Below are positions 47,455 to 56,147 of a stretch of 64,000 nucleotides of DNA, in pieces (positions within the stretch are counted from its first letter, which is position 1; each line of letters starts with the position of its first letter). The stretch is from contig NZ_CP033460.1 in NCBI RefSeq assembly GCF_003718735.1, forward strand, positions 2,294,001 through 2,358,000, in the 5' to 3' direction. Below the pieces are notes generated by a model, which searched no databases, had not been told where the DNA came from, and saw only the letters and a program-made list of their open reading frames with translations. The stretch is from Staphylococcus debuckii. GTDB lineage: Bacteria; Bacillota; Bacilli; Staphylococcales; Staphylococcaceae. The position numbers and the translations under genes were made by a program.

Positions 47455-47547
47455 CAAACTTCCTCCTCTATATCCATTCATATTATATATGATATTGGCT
47501 ATTTCAGAAAGTGCCTTACCTATAGTCAGACGATTGACACACAATGT

Positions 47548-47982
47548 TTACATTTCATCTAACTCTTGCAAATTATCGTGCATAGTCAATAGGATAGCTT
47601 TCAATGCAGCGCGGTCTGCTTCAGGAATCCCTTCAAATATCGCGCTCTCTACCTTATTCAATATTTCAATAATATCCCTTACTTCTTTATATGCTGTTCG
47701 GCTGAGTCCGACTAACTTCTTTCTGGTGTCCTCTTCATCTACATAGTGCTCTATCAATTTTTTCTTTTTCAAACTCGTCAAAGTGCTGCTGACAGTCGCA
47801 CCTTTCAGTTGGAAGGTTTCTAAGAAATCGTTCTGCGTGATTGCTTTATCTTCATGCTCAAAAATAAAGCGCAAGATTTGAGCTTGTTCTTGTGTAATCC
47901 CATAAGGTTCTAAAAGACGATCGGCTTTCATTTTCATTTCATTTGAAATCATTCTGATTAAGTATTGTATTGTAGTGGCCAT
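47548..47982 (-). CDS. MarR family regulator
   Basis: A 144-residue winged-helix protein: the recognition region ITQNDFLETFQLKGATVSSTL and the wing DEEDTRKKLVGLS are typical MarR. The ATG at 47982 has AAAAGGAG eight bases upstream; the GTG at 47991 is part of the same site. It probably controls the DUF2871 gene downstream and itself; the ligand is unknown. Confidence 0.9.
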   Translation of the reverse strand: MATTIQYLIRMISNEMKMKADRLLEPYGITQEQAQILRFIFEHEDKAITQNDFLETFQLKGATVSSTLTSLKKKKLIEHYVDEEDTRKKLVGLSRTAYKEVRDIIEILNKVESAIFEGIPEADRAALKAILLTMHDNLQELDEM

Positions 47983-48141
47983 TCGTGTCACTCCTTTTCA
48001 AGTTAGACTACACAAATAATTAAATTATGGTACTATAATTAAGCGTATATTTATTAAATTAAGCAAAGCATTACTCTATATTGTAAACTAAATAACTTTA
48101 ATTAAAAATCAATTCAAATTTCAGAAAGGAAGTTTTTTGCA

Positions 48142-49077
48142 ATGATTACTGCATATAAACATAATATTCATCAAGATATTCACACAACTTCCTTAAAAGA
48201 AGGCTTATGGATCAATATGATTGAGCCTAGCCGAGAAGAAGTAGAAAGTATGATTGAGGACTTTAATATTCCTGAAGATTTTCTGAAGGACCCCTTAGAT
48301 GCGGATGAAAGTGCCCGTGTTGAATTCGATGATGAAACCGGCTATTCTTTGATTATTATCGATATTCCTATTGTAAATAAGAATAATCATAAAATCTTGT
48401 CGTTTATGACTATTCCATTAGGGATTGTGATTGGCCATGGGCGTCTTATAACAGTATGCGATCACGATATTGAATTCCTAGAATCCTTTACAAAACCTGG
48501 CAATAACCTGCATTATCGCAGTCAACTTGCTTTGAATATTCTGGTCACAGTTTCCAATCATTATAATAGAAATTTACGCTTGTTGAATAAATCACGTTTG
48601 CGTATTGAACGTGACTTGAAGAAATCGGTGACCAATAAACAACTTTATAATTTGATGGAAGTTGAAAAGAGTCTGGTTTACTTCTTAGCCGCACTCAAAG
48701 GTAACGAAGATGTCTTTAAGAGACTCTTTAAATTACCTCCAATCAAGCGCTTTGATGAAGATGAAGATTTAATCGAAGACTTGTTTGTCGAAACGAACCA
48801 AGCGATTGAAACGACAGAATTGCATACGCGTATCTTAGAAAGTATCACGACATCGTATGAATCACTCTTGTCGAATGATATGAATACGATTATGAAAACT
48901 TTAACGCTCTTTACTGTTTTCCTTACTTTACCGACATTAGTATTCAGTTTCTTCGGTATGAACGTGCCACTGCCGATTAATGACCATAGTCCGGTCTCTT
49001 GGATAGTCACATTATGTATTTCGTTAATTCTAGTAACTGTTGTCTTTATTCTCTTATGGAGACGAGGCAAGCTTTGA
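48142..49077 (+). CDS. CorA-family cation transporter, second copy
   Basis: A 311-residue CorA-type protein with a 245-residue cytoplasmic domain and two C-terminal helices; the signature between them is FGMN followed by VPLP. It is only distantly similar to the CorA protein encoded at 17528 and lacks that protein's NMPEL loop. The ATG follows GAAAGGAAG. It is convergent with the LOG-type gene. In S. aureus this position holds a CorA protein too. Ion specificity unknown. Confidence 0.9.
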   Translation: MITAYKHNIHQDIHTTSLKEGLWINMIEPSREEVESMIEDFNIPEDFLKDPLDADESARVEFDDETGYSLIIIDIPIVNKNNHKILSFMTIPLGIVIGHGRLITVCDHDIEFLESFTKPGNNLHYRSQLALNILVTVSNHYNRNLRLLNKSRLRIERDLKKSVTNKQLYNLMEVEKSLVYFLAALKGNEDVFKRLFKLPPIKRFDEDEDLIEDLFVETNQAIETTELHTRILESITTSYESLLSNDMNTIMKTLTLFTVFLTLPTLVFSFFGMNVPLPINDHSPVSWIVTLCISLILVTVVFILLWRRGKL

Positions 49078-49081
49078 ACTG

Positions 49082-49131
49082 AAATATCGCATCATATTCC
49101 CATTATTTGTGGATATGATGCGATATTTTTT
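49082..49131. terminator. Bidirectional terminator between the CorA and LOG-type genes
   Basis: AAATATCGCATCATAT pairs perfectly with ATATGATGCGATATTT, followed by TTT; it overlaps the stop of the LOG-type gene. Confidence 0.93.
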
Positions 49132-49690
49132 AGTATTGGCGAATATTGGGAGCGCGATATTTTTCAACGAATTGGTTTAATTCATCATAGCTATCAGTGA
49201 AACAAATTAAATCACGATCGGTTTGCGTTAAGAATCCTTCTTCTACCATTTGATTGTAAAATGCTTCTATCTTGTTGTAGTAACCATTTACATTCCAAAA
49301 GACACACGGATTAGGGTTTTGTCCGATGCGTGCCCAAGACACCATTTCCGTAATTTCTTCTAATGTACCTGGCCCGCCTGGTAAAGCTAAGCACACGTCT
49401 CCCTTTTCTAACATAGCAGCTTTACGTTCTGCCATGCTGTCGACAATAATAAGTTCATCTAAACCTTGATGTGCGATTTCACGATCAGCTAAAAACTGCG
49501 GCATAACACCGATAGCGTGGCCGTCTTGTGCTATGACAGTATCAGCTAATTTACCCATCAGCCCTACTTTTCCTCCGCCAAAAACGAGACCATAACGCTG
49601 TGCTGCCATCCATTCCCCAAGAGATTCCGCAGCTTTGGAATATAGAGGATTGTTTCCCTCGCTGGCGCCGCAATATACAATGATGTTCAT
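49130..49690 (-). CDS. LOG family nucleotide phosphoribohydrolase (TIGR00730)
   Basis: A 186-residue cytoplasmic protein of the LOG/lysine-decarboxylase-like family, whose members release a base from nucleoside 5-prime monophosphates. The two diagnostic motifs are present: GGGKVGLMG near residue 40 and LPGGPGTLEE near 103 (PGGxGTxxE). The bacterial role is uncertain; nucleotide turnover is likely. The ATG at 49690 follows GGCAGGG; a TTG one codon upstream is also possible. Confidence 0.9.
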   Translation of the reverse strand: MNIIVYCGASEGNNPLYSKAAESLGEWMAAQRYGLVFGGGKVGLMGKLADTVIAQDGHAIGVMPQFLADREIAHQGLDELIIVDSMAERKAAMLEKGDVCLALPGGPGTLEEITEMVSWARIGQNPNPCVFWNVNGYYNKIEAFYNQMVEEGFLTQTDRDLICFTDSYDELNQFVEKYRAPNIRQY

Positions 49691-49819
49691 CAATCAATCC
49701 CTGCCTTTCTGAGAGTTTTCTTTTTCATTGTATCAAAAATCTACTTTAAGTAATCATTACTCTTTGCATTCTGGTGATAAATTATGTATAACTGACTATA
49801 AAGAAAGGAGTATTTCGAA

Positions 49820-50170
49820 ATGAAAAATAAAAAAGCTTTAGGCTTTACTTTAATTGGCATAATGGTAGTCATTTGTGTTGTTTTAGTCATTATGATGATG
49901 TCTTCAGGTAAAAAAGATACATACTACGGTATCATGAAAGACAATCATACTGTAGAAAAAATGGTACGCGAAAAAGACCAAAAAGTTGAAAAAGATGTAC
50001 ACATCAAAACTGATGATAATTTCAAACCTGAAAAAGGTCAATTCGTAATGTTAGTTAAAAAAGAAGGCTCTGATGATTTCAGTAAGAAAAAAGTTGTCAA
50101 ACATGATGATATTCCTCATGGCTTAATGATGAAAATTCATGACATGAAGCATATGGATATGAGCCATTAA
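49820..50170 (+). CDS. DUF4889-type small membrane-anchored protein
   Basis: A 116-residue protein with one N-terminal helix (residues 7-28) and an extracytoplasmic part of about 85 residues, rich in Lys and Asp and ending in a Met/His-rich tail (MKIHDMKHMDMSH). I associate it with staphylococcal DUF4889 proteins; function unknown. The Met/His tail could bind copper or another metal, a speculation. The ATG follows GAAAGGAG. Confidence 0.8.
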   Translation: MKNKKALGFTLIGIMVVICVVLVIMMMSSGKKDTYYGIMKDNHTVEKMVREKDQKVEKDVHIKTDDNFKPEKGQFVMLVKKEGSDDFSKKKVVKHDDIPHGLMMKIHDMKHMDMSH

Positions 50171-50194
50171 TTTAAATAAATATTTGATTGAGCG

Positions 50195-50227
50195 AGCTGG
50201 GACATTATTACGTGTCTCAGCTTTTTT
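50195..50227 (+). terminator. Terminator of the DUF4889 gene
   Basis: AGCTGGGAC pairs with GTCTCAGCT (one G-U) followed by TTTTT. Confidence 0.88.
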
Positions 50228-50285
50228 GTTGTAATAAGTGTGGGGGGAGGTCGTGCGGATGGGGAGGTGCGGGCGACAAGCGGAT

Positions 50286-50442
50286 TCTAGACACTAGTTT
50301 CTGAGAAGTGTCTAGAAAGCACCATAATCTAGACACTAGTTCACGAGTAGTGTCTAGAAAACATAATAATCTAGACACTAGTTTCCGAGAAGTGTCTAGA
50401 AAACACTATAATCTAGACATTAGTTTCTGAGAAGTGTCTAGA
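50286..50442. repeat. Repeat array C: four 31-bp inverted-repeat units at 42-bp period
   Basis: Units start at 50286, 50328, 50370 and 50412, exactly 42 bases apart, with 11-base spacers. They are the reverse orientation of arrays at 2629 and 20262. Arms are TCTAGACAC and GTGTCTAGA; unit 4 has TCTAGACAT. GGGGAGGTGCGGG at 50261 and CCCGCACCGCCCC at 50445 flank the array as complements (12 of 13). Confidence 0.95.
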
Positions 50443-50461
50443 TTCCCGCACCGCCCCACGC

Positions 50462-50495
50462 AAAAAAGGCACCAGCCAAAACATGACCAGTGCCT
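50462..50495 (-). terminator. Terminator of gltT
   Basis: On the minus strand AGGCAC and GTGCCT form the stem, followed by TTTTTG. It lies 76 bases after the gltT stop. Confidence 0.7.
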
Positions 50496-50570
50496 CATAG
50501 AATATAAATTATGTCAGAAAGTTTAATATACGTAAGACCGCAGTCTCCGTCAAAATTTTTAAAAAATCGA

Positions 50571-51848
50571 CTAAATGGAATTTAAATAATCTTTGTTTTG
50601 TTCTTTATCAAATACGCCTTCCCATTTAGCAATTACAACAGTAGATAAAGCGTTACCTACTACGTTAACACAAGTACGTACCATATCTAGTATACGGTCA
50701 ACACCGATTATCAATGCAAGTCCGGCTGCCGGCAAGCCCATGGAACCTAATGTTGTTAATAATACAACAATTGATGTACCTGGTACGGCTGCCATACCTT
50801 TTGAAGTAATCATTAAAGTAAAGATTAAGACTAATTGGTGAGGTAAACTTAAATGAATACCGTACATTTGTGCTACGAATAATGCTGCAATTGATTGGTA
50901 CAATGCTGAGCCGTCTAAGTTGAAGGTATAACCAATCGGGATTACAAAAGATGTAATATCTTTTGGTGAACCAAATCTTTCCATTTTCTGCATCATTACT
51001 GGTAATACTGCTTCAGAACTTGATGTTGAAAATGCCAGTAAGATTTCACTTTTCAGTACTTTTATAATATCAAATACACTTGAGCCTACCATTTTCGCAA
51101 CAATTCCTAGTACCACGACTACAAAGAATACCATTGCGCCGACAACTACAAGGACCAGTTTCAATAATGGAATTAATGCTGAGGCACCAAATGTCATTAT
51201 TGTTACACAAATAAATGCAAACACGCCGAGTGGAGCGAGTTTTAAGATTTTATTGATCATCCAGAATGTCGCTTCCAACACACCGCCTAAGAAATCTTTA
51301 ACGGGGTTTCCTTTTTCACCGATAGCCGCAATACCTAAACCAAAGAATACTGCAAAGAAGATAATCGGAAGCAATTCGCCTTTGGATAATGCTTCGAAAA
51401 AGTTGGTTGGAATAATATTTACAATCGTATCAATAAAATGATTACCGTATGTAGAATGTTCAGCTGCATGTGCTGATGATTCGTACTTCGAAATATCACC
51501 TTTAGGTAGTTTGTCAGGATCTAAGCCCGTCCCCGGTTTAAATAAATTTGCAAACAAAACACCTAAAGCAATTGCGATAGTCGTTATAATCTCAAAATAC
51601 ACAATTGTTTTCAAACCATAGCGCCCTACTGTTTTAGATTCACCTACACCTGAAATGGATAATGCGAGTGAACAAAACACGACCGGAATGACAATCATTT
51701 TAATTAAGTTTAAAAATATGTCACCAAGCGGTTGGATATAGTTCGCAACATCTTTATGTCCATATAATAATAGTCCTACAACAACGCCAAGAACCAGTGC
51801 AATCATAACCTGCATTGGTAAACTAATTTTTCGCTTAAATAAAGCCAT
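50571..51848 (-). CDS. gltT: Dicarboxylate/amino-acid:cation symporter (GltT/GltP family)
   Basis: A 425-residue importer of glutamate, aspartate or C4-dicarboxylates, with eight helices and two re-entrant loops. The serine-rich STSSSEAVLP loop and the FNLDGSALYQ segment are family hallmarks, and MVRTCVNVVGNA near the end binds substrate. The start ATG follows AAGGGGAG. The transported amino acid cannot be fixed from sequence; in staphylococci this locus is annotated gltT. Confidence 0.92.
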   Translation of the reverse strand: MALFKRKISLPMQVMIALVLGVVVGLLLYGHKDVANYIQPLGDIFLNLIKMIVIPVVFCSLALSISGVGESKTVGRYGLKTIVYFEIITTIAIALGVLFANLFKPGTGLDPDKLPKGDISKYESSAHAAEHSTYGNHFIDTIVNIIPTNFFEALSKGELLPIIFFAVFFGLGIAAIGEKGNPVKDFLGGVLEATFWMINKILKLAPLGVFAFICVTIMTFGASALIPLLKLVLVVVGAMVFFVVVVLGIVAKMVGSSVFDIIKVLKSEILLAFSTSSSEAVLPVMMQKMERFGSPKDITSFVIPIGYTFNLDGSALYQSIAALFVAQMYGIHLSLPHQLVLIFTLMITSKGMAAVPGTSIVVLLTTLGSMGLPAAGLALIIGVDRILDMVRTCVNVVGNALSTVVIAKWEGVFDKEQNKDYLNSI

Positions 51849-52027
51849 TGATGCATCTCCCCTTTTTCTGACATTGTTTAATTATATCAGAAAACAAATA
51901 ATTAGGATAGAAAAAATTAAAAGTTCAACCTAATTTTACACTAAATGATTAAAAAGAAAATATAGATTAGTGTAGTTAGTGTTTAAAAATAACTTATAAC
52001 TTTCTATCCTAATTATGAAATGAGAGG

Positions 52028-52930
52028 CTAATCTTTGACGACTGCCAAGAATATGACCATCAAGACGATACAAAATACGCCTGCAACTTGCCAGATACCG
52101 AATGAAACACCTAACCAAACTACTGATAACAAAATCGCTGTTAACGGTTCGATTGTCCCTAACACACTGGCTTCTTGAGGGTAAAGGTAATTCAAACTAG
52201 AAATGAACAACCAAAAGGCAAACATTGTTCCTAAAATAACTGATATGAAAATATAAATTAATACTTTAATATCCCAATTAGAAGTGTCTACTTGCCAAAT
52301 CGGGTGCAAGAAATTCAAGAAAATACCTGCGATGAACATAGCCCAACCTACTACATTAACAGTTCCCCATTTTGCTAGAAGCTGCACAGGGTAAATTGTG
52401 TAAAAGGCCATAGCAAACGCTGATAGCAGCCCCCAAACAATCGCTGGCATAGGGACTGATAAAGTTGCTAAAGAACCATTTGTTAATAATAAGAAAGTAC
52501 CACTTAATGCTAAGGTAACCGCGATACCTTCTTTCCATTTAAAGTTGATCACTTTAGTAGCCACAAGATATAAGATAATGATGACTGGCCCTAGATATTG
52601 CAACAATGTCGCTACAGCTGCATTCCCATAATGAATCGTTGCCATGAAACAATATTGCACACCTAGCATACCTAAAAGTGAATAGACCAATAATTTTAGA
52701 ATAGCTTTTTTATCGGCCCAGATTGTAATTGTCTTCTTCCCTTCTAAAAAGAAGGAAGTAAGAATCAATAGCAGACCAGATACTAATAATCTCACGCCCA
52801 CGAACCAAGTCACCGGCAAATGTTTGTTTTCAAATAACCATTGAGAAACCGTTCCCCCGACTCCCCAAAATATTGCTCCTACGATTACTAAAACAAATCC
52901 CGGCCAACGTTTTTGATTTCTGTGTGCCAT
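52028..52930 (-). CDS. EamA/DMT family transporter
   Basis: A 300-residue protein with ten membrane helices in two EamA repeats (about 12-140 and 155-295). The second repeat contains the conserved YPQEASVLGTIEPLTAILLS segment. Such proteins move metabolites or drugs across the membrane; the substrate is unknown. The ATG at 52930 follows AGGAGGG; the 25 extra residues of the longer reading are hydrophilic and have no ribosome site. Confidence 0.92.
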   Translation of the reverse strand: MAHRNQKRWPGFVLVIVGAIFWGVGGTVSQWLFENKHLPVTWFVGVRLLVSGLLLILTSFFLEGKKTITIWADKKAILKLLVYSLLGMLGVQYCFMATIHYGNAAVATLLQYLGPVIIILYLVATKVINFKWKEGIAVTLALSGTFLLLTNGSLATLSVPMPAIVWGLLSAFAMAFYTIYPVQLLAKWGTVNVVGWAMFIAGIFLNFLHPIWQVDTSNWDIKVLIYIFISVILGTMFAFWLFISSLNYLYPQEASVLGTIEPLTAILLSVVWLGVSFGIWQVAGVFCIVLMVIFLAVVKD

Positions 52931-53085
52931 ACCGTCCCTCCTATCATGTTTTTTCTCTGTGCTGATACTAAAGGTGTTATAACCATTTTGAGTGATGTTA
53001 ATCACATTATGGTAAAGTTGATGAAAATGTCATTTAATACGCTTCCCCAACTTTGATGTTAAAAATTTTATCTTTAACGCAAAGA

Positions 53086-53121
53086 AGACACTAAACACTA
53101 TTTATCGTGCTTAATGTCTTA
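53086..53121 (-). terminator. Weak hairpin after the DUF3139 gene
   Basis: AAGACACTAAACAC pairs imperfectly with GTGCTTAATGTCTT. It lies 30 bases after the stop of the DUF3139 gene on the minus strand, with only a short T tract. Confidence 0.45.
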
Positions 53122-53150
53122 ATCACATTTATTCTAACATACTTAGTCAG

Positions 53151-53510
53151 TTATTTGAGCTTATAATTGTCATCAAAGAAATTATGTTTTGCTTTTTTCA
53201 GATGTTTCTTAGTTTGTGTATCGAAAGCTTGAGCAAATAACCCTCGAGAAGTACCCATTGGTTGGATTACATACGTTTTATCAGGCTCATCTTTGAACAC
53301 TACTTCTTTATAATAAACGCCATCTTTTGCATTGAATTTCTTTTTCTCTGAAGTAATCTTAGATTCTAAATGATGTTCGGTAATATATTGATCAATCAAC
53401 TTCAAATTTTGATGTCCTTGATATATCTTTAATCCAAAAAAGAATAGGGTCGCTAATATAAGTGAGCCGATTAAAATTAATATAAGCGGTAAAATTCTTT
53501 TCTTCTTCAT
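53151..53510 (-). CDS. DUF3139 family small exported protein
   Basis: A 119-residue protein with an N-terminal membrane helix after a basic start (residues 8-28) and an extracytoplasmic part of about 85 residues rich in Lys, Asp and His. It fits the DUF3139 family of staphylococcal small proteins, function unknown. The ATG follows AAAGGAG. Its upstream region of 285 bases, shared with sarZ, is AT-rich; a TTGACA at 53743 may belong to the sarZ promoter. Confidence 0.82.
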   Translation of the reverse strand: MKKKRILPLILILIGSLILATLFFFGLKIYQGHQNLKLIDQYITEHHLESKITSEKKKFNAKDGVYYKEVVFKDEPDKTYVIQPMGTSRGLFAQAFDTQTKKHLKKAKHNFFDDNYKLK

Positions 53511-53795
53511 AAATTGACTCCTTTGAGCGATATGCTATCGCTATGCACTTGTTAACTCTATCTTTTCAATTATGAACGATTTCCACAAATTTAGTAACTC
53601 TTTTGATTGTATTGTAACAAAATTGTCGTAAGTTATTCTAACGCTTTTAGTTCTTTATTTCTTCAAAACCTCACCATTTATATACTTACTTTTAAAAATC
53701 ATTAATTATAAAACACAAATTTTATATTTTTCAACTTTGTTCTTGACAAGTGCAAGCGTTCATAATATCGTGGTTTTAAATAAGGAGTGATTTAA

Positions 53796-54233
53796 TTGCA
53801 TGAGAATAACAGTTTTCTAGAGAAACAATTATGTTTTTTATTCTATGTGTCATCTAAAGAGATTATCAAACGCTATAGTCCTTACCTCAAGAAATTTGAT
53901 TTAACTTATACTGGCTATATTGTACTTCTAGCGTTAGAACCCCACGAAACTTTGAATATTAAAACTTTAGGTCAACGTATTTATTTAGATTCAGGTACTT
54001 TAACTCCCCTTTTAAAAAAGCTTGAAAAAAATGGGCTCGTTACGAGAACGAGAGAAGCAGATGATGAACGTAACTTGAAAGTTGCGCTGACTCAACAAGG
54101 TGTGGAAATACGCCAGGAAATTTCACAGATTTCAAAAGAAGTCTTCGATGGTTTAGATGTATCGCTAGAGGATGCTAAAACAATTAAATCTATCCTTTCT
54201 AAATTTATTGCCGATAACTTTTCTAAAGAATAG
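53796..54233 (+). CDS. sarZ: SarZ, redox-sensing MarR/SarA family regulator
   Basis: A 145-residue winged-helix regulator nearly collinear with S. aureus SarZ: the EKQLCFLFYVSSKEI segment carries the single redox-active Cys13, and the recognition helix LDSGTLTPLLKKLEK and wing TREADDERNLK are typical. SarZ links oxidative and metabolic state to virulence and metabolism genes. The start is a TTG at 53796 with AAGGAG seven bases upstream. Confidence 0.95.
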   Translation: MHENNSFLEKQLCFLFYVSSKEIIKRYSPYLKKFDLTYTGYIVLLALEPHETLNIKTLGQRIYLDSGTLTPLLKKLEKNGLVTRTREADDERNLKVALTQQGVEIRQEISQISKEVFDGLDVSLEDAKTIKSILSKFIADNFSKE

Positions 54234-54306
54234 TAGTGAAAGCCTGAAAATATCTATCCGAGCTCTGCCATGATATAATCATTGTAAGAACCTCACGTAT
54301 CTCAAT

Positions 54307-54327
54307 GCTAAGATTATCAGTCTTAGC
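54307..54327. promoter_or_regulatory. Inverted repeat upstream of hsp20
   Basis: GCTAAGA-TTATCAG-TCTTAGC is a perfect 7-base inverted repeat about 60 bases before the hsp20 start. It does not match the HrcA CIRCE or CtsR sites, so its role is unclear. Confidence 0.5.
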
Positions 54328-54383
54328 TGCAGGGTAATATATCATTAATAGAGGTTTTAATAAATAATGATTAAAGGAGAGAT

Positions 54384-54791
54384 ATGATGCCTTTCGAAAG
54401 TAAACCAACAGATTTATTCAAAGAATTCGGACGTCAATTTATAGATCAAATCCCTACAATCAATCCAGTTAAAACAGATATCAGCGAAAAAAATAATCAA
54501 TATATCTTGAAAGCAGACTTACCTGGCTTTGAAAAGAAAGATATTAACCTTTCTTATAATGAAGGAACTTTGACTATTAGTGCCAAACGTTCAATTGAAA
54601 GCCGTACGGAAGATGAAGAAGGCCGTGTCATTCAAAGAGAACGCAGTGATAGTAGCGTTAAGCGTGAATTTTCATTCAGCAATATTAAAAGCGATGAAAT
54701 CAGCGCGCACTACAGAGACGGCGTGTTGACAGTAACATTGCCTAAACGCACTGAAGATAATTCAGCTAGTTCTAACATTTCAATTGATTAA
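54384..54791 (+). CDS. Small heat-shock protein Hsp20 (alpha-crystallin family)
   Basis: A 135-residue ATP-independent holdase chaperone. The alpha-crystallin domain spans about residues 32-125 with the ADLPGF turn and the RDGVLTVTLPK strand near the end; an IxI-like tail (NISID) follows. The N-terminal 30 residues are hydrophilic and short. The ATG at 54384 has AAGGAG only four bases upstream, so the adjacent ATG at 54387 may be used. It ends in a strong terminator shared with mvaA. Confidence 0.92.
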   Translation: MMPFESKPTDLFKEFGRQFIDQIPTINPVKTDISEKNNQYILKADLPGFEKKDINLSYNEGTLTISAKRSIESRTEDEEGRVIQRERSDSSVKREFSFSNIKSDEISAHYRDGVLTVTLPKRTEDNSASSNISID

Positions 54792-54804
54792 TTTTAATAT
54801 GAAG

Positions 54805-54846
54805 AAAGCCCCATTTGTTCAACTTATACTGAACAATGGGGCTTTT
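54805..54846. terminator. Bidirectional terminator between hsp20 and mvaA
   Basis: AAAGCCCCATTTGTTC pairs with GAACAATGGGGCTTTT (one mismatch), between convergent stop codons. Confidence 0.93.
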
Positions 54847-54860
54847 ACTTTTACTTTTGC

Positions 54861-56141
54861 TTATTCTTCTTTTCTCAACTCTGCAAGAATTTCTTCGGCT
54901 TTAGCCATATTTGCTGTATCTGCTGTTTTTAAAGCATTCGCAACTTTCTCGATTTCCTCGCCTTTAGCACCTGCTACTATAGCTAGTGATTTATATTGCA
55001 GGCTCATGTGTCCTTCTTGAATACCTTCTGAGACTAATGCTCGGCAGGCTGAGAAATTTTGTGCTAAACCGACTGCTGCAGCTACCTCTCCTAATTCTTG
55101 AGCAGAATCAACGTGTAGCAGTTCTTGCGCTAAACGTGCAATCGGTACTACCTTTGTACCTCCGCCTACTGTCGCCAAGGTCATTGGAATTTCAATTGTT
55201 CCACGCAGGCGTTCTTTCTCAGGCAAGTATTCCCATTTTGTCATACTGCGGTATTGTCCTTCCTTGCAAGCATAAGCATGCGCACTTGCTTCGGCGCTGC
55301 GTGTATCATTGCCGGTTGCTAGTACTACCGCATGTATACCATTCATAACGCCTTTATTATGCGTAACAGCACGATAAGGATCGACATAAGCTAAAACCGA
55401 TGCTGCTTCTAAACGGCGTGCAACTTCAGCGCCCTCCATCTCTCCTCGCGCTAAATCTGCAATGTCGATTTCTCCTGACACGCGTACTACTGAAGCTGTT
55501 GCATGATTAGATAAGATACTCATCAGAACATTAATATCAGGCCATTCGCCTTTTAAGAAGCTTGAGATGCCTTCTAAGATAGTGTTCATCATGTTTGCGC
55601 CCATAGCATCTTTTGTATCAATATAAACTTTCAAAGATACGAGCTGTTCTTCTGAAAAGGTATCAACATCGATTTTACGGTAACCCCCGCCTCTTTTTAA
55701 AATAGAAGGATATGCAGTATCCGCAATTTGATGGATCTGAGTTTCTTTCGCTAATAATTGTTCAGCCAATTCTGCAGGTTGTGCAACATCCATAAATACA
55801 ATTTGGCCGATCATTAAGCGTTCACTAGAATCAACGTGAAAACCTCCTGTTTTATTGACAAGTTTAGCACCGTAACTTGCAGCGGCTACTACAGAAGGTT
55901 CTTCTACCATCATAGGTACAACATAATGTTTGCCGTCTACTTCAATATCAGGAAGTAGTCCTACTGGCAAAGCCCCTTGCGTAATAACGTTCTCGATAAG
56001 ACTGTCCGCGACTTCTTCAGAAAGCAGCGGATACTCAAGAAGTTCTTGCTGACTTTCTTTCGATATCCAGCCGTTTTCTTCAAGTCTTTGCAATTTATCT
56101 TTTCTCGATAAGTGTCTGAAATCTTTCCCCAATGCTTTCAT
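54861..56141 (-). CDS. mvaA: HMG-CoA reductase, class II
   Basis: A 426-residue enzyme that reduces HMG-CoA to mevalonate in isoprenoid synthesis. Conserved blocks are ENVIT near residue 52, TKDAMGANMMN near 174 with the catalytic region, GVMNGIH near 265, VGGGT near 325 and EGHMSLQ near 380 with the catalytic His. The length matches class II (bacterial) reductases. The ATG follows AAGGAG; it is six bases downstream of the thiolase gene, so they form an operon. Confidence 0.96.
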   Translation of the reverse strand: MKALGKDFRHLSRKDKLQRLEENGWISKESQQELLEYPLLSEEVADSLIENVITQGALPVGLLPDIEVDGKHYVVPMMVEEPSVVAAASYGAKLVNKTGGFHVDSSERLMIGQIVFMDVAQPAELAEQLLAKETQIHQIADTAYPSILKRGGGYRKIDVDTFSEEQLVSLKVYIDTKDAMGANMMNTILEGISSFLKGEWPDINVLMSILSNHATASVVRVSGEIDIADLARGEMEGAEVARRLEAASVLAYVDPYRAVTHNKGVMNGIHAVVLATGNDTRSAEASAHAYACKEGQYRSMTKWEYLPEKERLRGTIEIPMTLATVGGGTKVVPIARLAQELLHVDSAQELGEVAAAVGLAQNFSACRALVSEGIQEGHMSLQYKSLAIVAGAKGEEIEKVANALKTADTANMAKAEEILAELRKEE

Positions 56142-56147
56142 GATTCA

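Noticed and set aside
53743..53768. Strong promoter of sarZ
   Set aside because: TTGACA is good, but no -10 at the right distance is convincing, so I do not list it as a feature.
54307..54327. CIRCE or CtsR operator at hsp20
   Set aside because: The inverted repeat does not match TTAGCACTC-N9-GAGTGCTAA or the CtsR heptads.
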